From JAHEKD01 sp965215945 (GTDB lineage: Bacteria; Pseudomonadota; Gammaproteobacteria; Arenicellales; JAHEKD01), in the NCBI GenBank assembly GCA_965215945.1, contig CBDCFC010000014.1:62001-126000 (forward strand): a DNA stretch of 64,000 nt, given 5' to 3'. Position 1 is the first letter of the stretch. Each line of letters opens with the position of its first letter. Below the pieces are notes generated by a model. That model was not told the DNA's origin, ran no database searches, and worked only from the letters and a program-made list of their open reading frames with translations. The position numbers were made by a program, and so were the translations under genes. Positions 58,038-64,000 of the stretch are shown piece by piece.

Positions 58038-60806
58038 GTGATTGAAATAGCAGCAGAAATTACTCAGGCCCTAAAAAAATTAACACAACAACGTTTTTTT
58101 GATCAGCTTCCAAGGATTTTAGATTACAGTGACTTTATAAAAAGAACGTTAACGAGTTACCCAAAACAAATACTTGAATTGATTGAATCAAAAGATCTAG
58201 AACAAATTTACACAGACGATTATTTATTTACAAAAGTTCAGCAATCAACTCAACGGCTAGCTGATCAGACAGAATTTGAACAGCGACTGAGGCAGATTCG
58301 GCATGTCGAAATGAGCAGAATCGTACTGCGTGAATTTGCTGGTGTGGCGGATATTGAAGAATCTATGAGAGATTTATCTTTATTAGCTGACGCATTATTG
58401 TCCATTAGCACAGAGAGACATTTAGCAAACTTGAAAGAACGTTACGGTCAACCCATTGGAGAAACAAATGGTCAGGAAGCTGGTTTTGTTGTTTTCGCAA
58501 TGGGGAAACTCGGTGGTAATGAGCTTAATTTTTCATCCGATATTGATCTAATATTTGCCTATTCTGATTCTGGTCAAACAAATGGAAACAGATCCATTAG
58601 TAACAATGAATTTTTCATGAAACTGGGCCAGGCACTAATAAATTCTTTAAATCACCCAACAACAGAAGGCATTGTCTATCGAGTTGATATGCGCTTAAGA
58701 CCCAATGGCCAAAGCGGACCATTAGCGATGTCGTTTGCGGCAATGGAAAATTACTATCAAATCCATGGGCGTGAATGGGAGCGTTATGCATGGATTAAAG
58801 CGAGAGTAGTTGCCGGTGATCAGCTTTTAGGAGAGCATTTCTTACGACAGCTTCGTCCGTTTATTTATCGCAAGTATCTGGATTATCAGGTCTATGAGTC
58901 GCTGGAAGAAATGAAAGCAATGATTAACAAAGAGATCCTGCAGCAGGGAATGCAACAAAATATCAAACTTGGTCGTGGCGGGATTCGTGAAATTGAATTT
59001 ATTGCGCAAAGCCACCAATTAGTCAGAGGTGGACGTGAGGCAGAATTACGCACACGTTCATTAAAACAAGCATTATCATCTTTGGCAAAGGGCCACAAAA
59101 TCGAGACCGAGATTTCAAATCAACTATATCGGGCCTATTTGTTTTTGCGTACAGTAGAACATCGATTACAGATTAAAAACGATCAGCAGACACACTTATT
59201 GCCGGATGACTTGGATCAACGTCGTAATATAGCAACAACCATGAGTTTATCTTTAGAGGATTTCGAGCAAAAACTCAATCATCATAGAGACTTTGTGCAT
59301 GCTGAATTTGTTAAATTACATAGCAACTCCGAAGTTGAATTGATTGATGATAATTGGCAGTTATTATGGCGTGGAGTTGTGGCCGATAATGACCAACTTG
59401 ATCAACTATCTACAGATAAAGATTTTATTAATGCATTAAAGTCTTATGCTAAAAGCAAAGCCTACCGATCTCTGGAGAGCAAGGGCAGGCGAATCGTCGA
59501 TCGGCTTATGCCCAAGGTGCTTGAGTTAGTCGTTGATAATGAACAGTCACAGCAGACATTGAATCGAATCTTAACAGTATTGTCTGCAATAGGAGGGCGC
59601 AGTGCTTATTTGTCATTGTTAGATCAATTTCCGGTTGCTGCCAAGCAATTGATTCAACTATGTGCTTTAAGTTCATGGGTAAGTCAGTGGATAGCCGATC
59701 ATCCGATCGTACTGGATACATTGATCAACCCAAGGGTTGATTTGTATATATTTAATAACGAACTAGAGCAGGATATTTTTCGCCGTATAGAAAACGAAAC
59801 TGATGACGAGTTAAAACACGATATCCTCAGGCAAATTCATCATTCAAGTTTATTGCAAATTGCGATTGCCGATTTACAGCATCAATATGACGCACAACAA
59901 ATCCGTACTTTTATTTCGCGTACGGCTGAAATGATCGTCAATCATGTTGTAATTCTTTGTCAGCAAGAACTAACTGAAAAATATGGTTTACCACAAACGA
60001 AAAGTAATACAGATTATTTTGGTGTAATTGCCTATGGGAAATTAGGTTCGAGGGAGCTGACCTATAATGCAGATCTGGATTTAGTGTTTATTTATGATGA
60101 CGAAATATTAGAAGAACAAACACAGGGTGGTAAAAAATCGGTTCGAATCGATTATTATTTCTCCAGATTGGTTCAACGAATTTTAACTATGCTGACAATG
60201 CAGACAGCAGCCGGAAAGCTGTATGAAGTAGATACACGATTGCGGCCGAGCGGCCGCTCTGGCTTACTGGTATCGTCCTTGACGCAATACGCAAAGTACC
60301 AAAACGAACAGGCCTGGACCTGGGAACATCAGGCGTTAGTCAAAGCCCGGATGATGAGTAAAGCCCATGGGCTTGCTAAAAGGTTTGATCAGCTAAGAAC
60401 TCGGGTATTATCTGGCAAAAGATCAGAGTCTGAATTAAAACGAGATATAGTCTCGATGCGAAAACGAATGCATGCAGCGGAACAGCATAAAAATAACTTT
60501 AGGCAAAAAACTGATGCTGGTGGCATGATTGATATTGAGTTTATTACGCAGTTTTTAGTGCTCAATTACGCCCATCGTTATGAAGATATTACACAAAAGC
60601 GAAGTGTAAAAGAAATTATAGAATTTGCAATTAGTAAACAACTGCTGCAACAAGAGGAGGCTGAATTATTGTCCAATAGTTATGTAGGTTTACTGCAACT
60701 GGAAAATCAATATAAATTACATAATAAAATCAATAACCGCACTAAAAGCAGTTTAGGTTTGCAAATGAAGCAAGTTGAGAAACTTTGGAACAGGGTTTTT
60801 AAGTAA
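58038..60806 (+). CDS. glnE: Glutamine synthetase adenylyltransferase/deadenylase GlnE
   Basis: 922 residues with two nucleotidyltransferase domains: GKLGGNELNFSSDIDLIF in the N-terminal (removase) half and GKLGSRELTYNADLDLVF in the C-terminal (adenylylating) half, each with the DxD pair, plus RLRPNGQSG and RLRPSGRSG. It adds or removes AMP on glutamine synthetase in response to PII and nitrogen status. GTG start at 58038. Confidence 0.95.
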   Translation: MIEIAAEITQALKKLTQQRFFDQLPRILDYSDFIKRTLTSYPKQILELIESKDLEQIYTDDYLFTKVQQSTQRLADQTEFEQRLRQIRHVEMSRIVLREFAGVADIEESMRDLSLLADALLSISTERHLANLKERYGQPIGETNGQEAGFVVFAMGKLGGNELNFSSDIDLIFAYSDSGQTNGNRSISNNEFFMKLGQALINSLNHPTTEGIVYRVDMRLRPNGQSGPLAMSFAAMENYYQIHGREWERYAWIKARVVAGDQLLGEHFLRQLRPFIYRKYLDYQVYESLEEMKAMINKEILQQGMQQNIKLGRGGIREIEFIAQSHQLVRGGREAELRTRSLKQALSSLAKGHKIETEISNQLYRAYLFLRTVEHRLQIKNDQQTHLLPDDLDQRRNIATTMSLSLEDFEQKLNHHRDFVHAEFVKLHSNSEVELIDDNWQLLWRGVVADNDQLDQLSTDKDFINALKSYAKSKAYRSLESKGRRIVDRLMPKVLELVVDNEQSQQTLNRILTVLSAIGGRSAYLSLLDQFPVAAKQLIQLCALSSWVSQWIADHPIVLDTLINPRVDLYIFNNELEQDIFRRIENETDDELKHDILRQIHHSSLLQIAIADLQHQYDAQQIRTFISRTAEMIVNHVVILCQQELTEKYGLPQTKSNTDYFGVIAYGKLGSRELTYNADLDLVFIYDDEILEEQTQGGKKSVRIDYYFSRLVQRILTMLTMQTAAGKLYEVDTRLRPSGRSGLLVSSLTQYAKYQNEQAWTWEHQALVKARMMSKAHGLAKRFDQLRTRVLSGKRSESELKRDIVSMRKRMHAAEQHKNNFRQKTDAGGMIDIEFITQFLVLNYAHRYEDITQKRSVKEIIEFAISKQLLQQEEAELLSNSYVGLLQLENQYKLHNKINNRTKSSLGLQMKQVEKLWNRVFK

Positions 60807-60815
60807 GGTTATTCA

Positions 60816-62255
60816 TTGAGAGTTTTTGTTTTAGTCCTGCTGGCGGTAATAATTGTTGCCTGCGAGCAAAAGTCGGTGAACCAGAATGAGAGTTTCGTCG
60901 CTTATAGTTGGAGTGAGCCAGAAGCTGATTATTCAAATATTCTGCCTTTTCATTGGCTAAAATCGGCAGATTTTCGTGATATGGATCAATTTGTTGCCGA
61001 TACAAAGGCTGCTACCGATGCAATGCCTCAAGGGCACCGAGTACTTTTTAGCTGGGATTTACATCGCCATATGGCTTATCAAGTAAACGGTGATTTTTTG
61101 TACACAAAAAGTGGCGAAATTGCAGGTTGTAACAGTGAACAGGGTTTCATACCTTATCGAAGTTTATGGTGGGACAACGGTGTCAAAGCAGTACAGCAAC
61201 GATTTGAAAGATTTTTCAAATCTTATAAAGAGGCTGATGGGAAGCTTGATGTTTTTGTATTGGATTTTGAGCAAGGTTTTTCCTACTGGCATTTAAAAGA
61301 TTTAGCAGAAAAGAATTACCCTTGTGGACTTGATGCCTATCTGGACGCCATACAAAATGACGCAAGATTTTCAGATTGGGTAGAACAACTCGGATTTAGT
61401 GATTTAAAAACACTAAACCTGTGGTATGAAAATGATAACCATTTAAAGTGGTCAGCTTTATTATGGCAGCACTTGGCTGGGTATATTGATGAGGCTGTTT
61501 ACCAACCGATGAAGAAATATTTTCCTAATGCGGATTTTTCTAACTATGGCTATTATTATCAAAAATCTAAATTGGATTTTCCTGATATACATGGTTACTA
61601 TCGCCATCGATATACTGATGGCATCCATGTCGGCACACATCAATCAAGGGAGATTTATGGCTGGGCTGATTTGCCATCGCAGGTCAAGTTGACCGGTAAA
61701 CCGTATCCAACAACGCCATATAATGCTTTTCGTTTTGCGCTTAATAAGCTTAGAGCGATGTTGTTGTCCTCTGAAACCCCGGTCTCGCCCTGGGTAGCCT
61801 ATAAAGGGTTCACAAATGGTTATCTATATGATAATGATTATTATCAAGAACTGATATTACATATATTGCTTTCAGGTATTGATTATTTGCTGTACTGGAA
61901 TCCTGCAGGGCAGAATGATTTCTCACCAGAGAATGATCGACTTCTGGATCAATTGATAGCCCAGGTTAATGACTTGGTGGATAATCGAGAAATAAGCTAT
62001 GAGACAGCTGAGCTGGCCAACTGGCTTGATGATGTTTTAATGACTAGTGTCAAATTTGAAGATGGCACGCAACTTTGGCGGCTAACAGCGAAACTTGGTG
62101 TTGATCAAAAACTCGCTGATTTTATTATTAGCACTGATCCGGTAAAATTAAAAATTGAAGAATTGGAGTATAAGTTCAGTAATATGCAAATATTGGAAGT
62201 GGAAAATAGTCTTTCGGATAAAGGTTTGTGGCTGGTGTCTAGTGTGCCCAGGTAG
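60816..62255 (+). CDS. Lipoprotein with a glycosidase-like build
   Basis: 479 residues. The TTG start has AAGG 7 nt upstream, and the N-terminus is a lipobox (LLAVIIVAC, Cys 17). The mature protein has an alternating barrel-like pattern with KLDVFVLDFEQGFSYWH, PYRSLWWDNGVKAVQQR and DGIHVGTHQSREIYGW. The VLDFEQ strand end with Asp and Glu recalls TIM-barrel glycoside hydrolases, but I cannot assign a family. Convergent with the lyase-like gene and overlapping it by 17 bp. Confidence 0.65.
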   Translation: MRVFVLVLLAVIIVACEQKSVNQNESFVAYSWSEPEADYSNILPFHWLKSADFRDMDQFVADTKAATDAMPQGHRVLFSWDLHRHMAYQVNGDFLYTKSGEIAGCNSEQGFIPYRSLWWDNGVKAVQQRFERFFKSYKEADGKLDVFVLDFEQGFSYWHLKDLAEKNYPCGLDAYLDAIQNDARFSDWVEQLGFSDLKTLNLWYENDNHLKWSALLWQHLAGYIDEAVYQPMKKYFPNADFSNYGYYYQKSKLDFPDIHGYYRHRYTDGIHVGTHQSREIYGWADLPSQVKLTGKPYPTTPYNAFRFALNKLRAMLLSSETPVSPWVAYKGFTNGYLYDNDYYQELILHILLSGIDYLLYWNPAGQNDFSPENDRLLDQLIAQVNDLVDNREISYETAELANWLDDVLMTSVKFEDGTQLWRLTAKLGVDQKLADFIISTDPVKLKIEELEYKFSNMQILEVENSLSDKGLWLVSSVPR

Positions 62256-64000
62256 CCAACGAATTTTTAGGACAAATTCCAAAACCAAATTGGTCATTGT
62301 CACTACGTGATAAAGAAAAGGATAAGTCTTTATTACTATTATTCCAATTTTTTATTTCAGTCGTTTTTATACACAAGCTATAACTGGTGTTTTTAAATGG
62401 AATTTCAATGGCGTTTGTAGTGATGTTCTTTAACTTAGATTTAAGCAAGCGAGCCTGTTTGTCTTTATTCAAGAAAGCCGCATTTTGCCAATCGAATTTG
62501 TCACCTGTTTTATCAAAAATAAAAAATACTTCATCCAGTCTGGTATAGACAGAATCGAGTTTTATGTAAAACCTGTTCTGGATGGTGAAAAGATGCCAGC
62601 GAATCAGATTATTAATCTCGCTAATGAGACTACTGTTAGCCTCATTTGCCCAGGTGTAAGACGTTTCAATGGTATTTTTCTTTGCTGAGAAAATCGTTTT
62701 TCCATCTGAAAAAGCAAATAGATTCTTGCCAGTAAAAAGTGATTGATTCTCCGTAGATACTTGTCTGATTAGACCGTCACGCATGGAAAAGTCAAAAGTT
62801 GAGTCAAATGTAACAATACGGTAAACAGGATCATCAGGTTCTTCGAATTGGCGCATTAAGCTCGGTCCTGCACTAGCCATAATGCCATGATTGATAATTT
62901 CATCGGTGTTATTAATAGTGATTTTGAGCGGCAAAATATCAGCACCGCTGGCTTGTTTGTAGCGACCCAGGATTACTTTCTGATGCACGGTCCTATAAGC
63001 CGGAATCGCTGGTAATAGGATCTTCTTGACTGGAATATCATAATTTGCGTTAGTTGCAAGCTCAAGGTTTGCTGATATAGGTGAGTCAGTTTTATTTGTT
63101 AACGATATTGTGAATTCTGAATCTGAAAAATCCTTAAGCACGATTAAATCTGGGAACGTGTTGACTTGAATAGGTAGATGTTCTGATATTTCATCTATAG
63201 GGTTTTTTGCATTGAACTCACCGTGGCTAATGTCGTTATCAGTTTTTGCTATGGCTGCGGGAATGAAATAACCATCGAGATTTCCGTGGGTTGTAATTTC
63301 TTTGGTTTTTTGATTGACTCTGATTAGAGCGTAATTCTTGAAACTAATTGTTGTCTGACTAGTTGGATCATGCAGCATGATATTCGCTGGTTGATGACTG
63401 ATGGTGTGAATATCTATATACGTATCTGTTGTCGCTTTTATCAAAACACCGGCTTTTGAATCGACTAAAGTCTCAATTTTGTTTGTTGTATCTTGTTTTT
63501 GATCAAGATAAGAAGGCGAGTGCATAGTGATAAAAGTGGTTTGTTTGATGCCTTCACGTCGAGCGGCCAGGAAACTTAATCCATATTCGTCTTCACCAAT
63601 GCCCACAGTAGTATTTCCCCCCCCAGACAAGCGAAAGTTTAATCTGGCTGCTCTAAATGAATCTGTTGAACTAAACCCAAAATCACGACTGACTTTTTCC
63701 TGGTTGTTATTTTGATCAATGAATTGGCTTATGATTCTATTGGTGTTTTGTTTTTTCTTATCTAAATCAATCACAAAATCGACTTCCCATTCTTCGTCAT
63801 GATTAAATGATTTGAAATTTTTGATATTTTTATAGCGAGTACTAAAAGGCGTTTGAGACTTATAAATATTCGAATCATTTGTTTCGATTCGGCCAAAACT
63901 GTGTAACAAATAATCATAAGTTCTGGGTATGAGACTATCAATGTGGAAGACATCGAGGAGATAGTCATTAGTTAAAGCTAAAGTACGTTTTTTTATTAAG
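62239..64000 (-). CDS. Heparinase II/III- or alginate-lyase-like polysaccharide lyase (5' partial)
   Basis: The frame is open to the window's right edge, so the gene starts outside. The first visible residues include DVFHIDSLIPRTYDYLLHS, then GRIET, the beta-sandwich start found in heparinase II/III and PL17-type lyases, where such RTYDYLLHS/FHI motifs mark the second domain. The remainder is a large beta-sandwich (WEVDFVIDLDKKK, TTVGIGEDEYGLSFLAARRE). The catalytic helical domain is not in the window. Suggests degradation of an acidic polysaccharide such as alginate or a glycosaminoglycan. Confidence 0.7.
   Translation of the reverse strand, partial: LIKKRTLALTNDYLLDVFHIDSLIPRTYDYLLHSFGRIETNDSNIYKSQTPFSTRYKNIKNFKSFNHDEEWEVDFVIDLDKKKQNTNRIISQFIDQNNNQEKVSRDFGFSSTDSFRAARLNFRLSGGGNTTVGIGEDEYGLSFLAARREGIKQTTFITMHSPSYLDQKQDTTNKIETLVDSKAGVLIKATTDTYIDIHTISHQPANIMLHDPTSQTTISFKNYALIRVNQKTKEITTHGNLDGYFIPAAIAKTDNDISHGEFNAKNPIDEISEHLPIQVNTFPDLIVLKDFSDSEFTISLTNKTDSPISANLELATNANYDIPVKKILLPAIPAYRTVHQKVILGRYKQASGADILPLKITINNTDEIINHGIMASAGPSLMRQFEEPDDPVYRIVTFDSTFDFSMRDGLIRQVSTENQSLFTGKNLFAFSDGKTIFSAKKNTIETSYTWANEANSSLISEINNLIRWHLFTIQNRFYIKLDSVYTRLDEVFFIFDKTGDKFDWQNAAFLNKDKQARLLKSKLKNITTNAIEIPFKNTSYSLCIKTTEIKNWNNSNKDLSFSLSRSDNDQFGFGICPKNSLATWAH

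Overview
The window looks like chromosomal DNA of a moderately AT-rich, probably marine gammaproteobacterium. The case rests on the gene set: djlA, srkA, slyD, yhhQ, fxsA next to groSL, a full-length glnE, a Leu-codon leader in front of leuA, and a FadL porin. I cannot name the genus from sequence alone. I found no rRNA or tRNA gene, CRISPR array or transposase.

Left flank (1-30.3 kb). This is mostly housekeeping and transport genes. It starts with a truncated gene fusing a fatty acid hydroxylase/sterol desaturase end to a GH3-type adenylating domain, followed by an enolase-superfamily epimerase. Next come a YcaQ-type DNA glycosylase, djlA, a lipoprotein, a beta-keto acid cleavage enzyme and a tandem SpoIIAA-like protein. 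A regulatory block follows: an atypical LuxR regulator divergent from a LuxR/alpha-beta-hydrolase fusion that overlaps a fadL gene. After that lie a LysE exporter, an ABC-F ATPase, GST and PhzF genes, a frameshifted SLC13 transporter, leuA with its leader peptide, srkA, D-cysteine desulfhydrase, slyD beside a His-rich periplasmic protein, a GMC oxidoreductase, and asnS. Several intergenic gaps between 21 and 28 kb hold related degenerate hairpin repeats.

Integron (30.3-48.1 kb, remnants to about 48.7 kb). A tyrosine recombinase with the IntI-specific insertion is transcribed leftwards. To its right is a repeat-rich attI/promoter region, then about 29 cassettes, all on the + strand, bounded by attC sites. 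The cassette edges are supported internally: the R'' end of almost every attC is the reverse complement of the bases that open the same cassette. Most attC sites share the R'-side sequence TTCAAACGTTA and fall into a few families. Cargo includes GIY-YIG and HNH nuclease-like proteins, a DUF2513 protein, a putative prepilin-led toxin with an immunity gene, two zinc-ribbon membrane proteins, a tandem pair of hexapeptide-repeat proteins, a HIT-domain lipoprotein, two LysE-type exporters, a SIMPL protein, and many unknowns. At least six toxin-antitoxin modules are present (brnTA three times plus one fossil, hicAB, higBA, and a decayed ParE-type pair), most of them in the distal half. The distal end shows decay: half attC sites, an attC that lost its hairpin, nonsense and frameshift mutations.

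Right flank (48.2-64 kb). Genes here are DUF3052, SnoaL-like, YCII-like and ACT-domain proteins, a class V aminotransferase, a glycerophosphodiesterase, yhhQ, fxsA, groSL under a perfect CIRCE operator, a Nudix hydrolase, a GspC-like protein, glnE, a lipoprotein of glycosidase-like build, and the 3' part of a heparinase/alginate-lyase-like gene that runs off the window edge.
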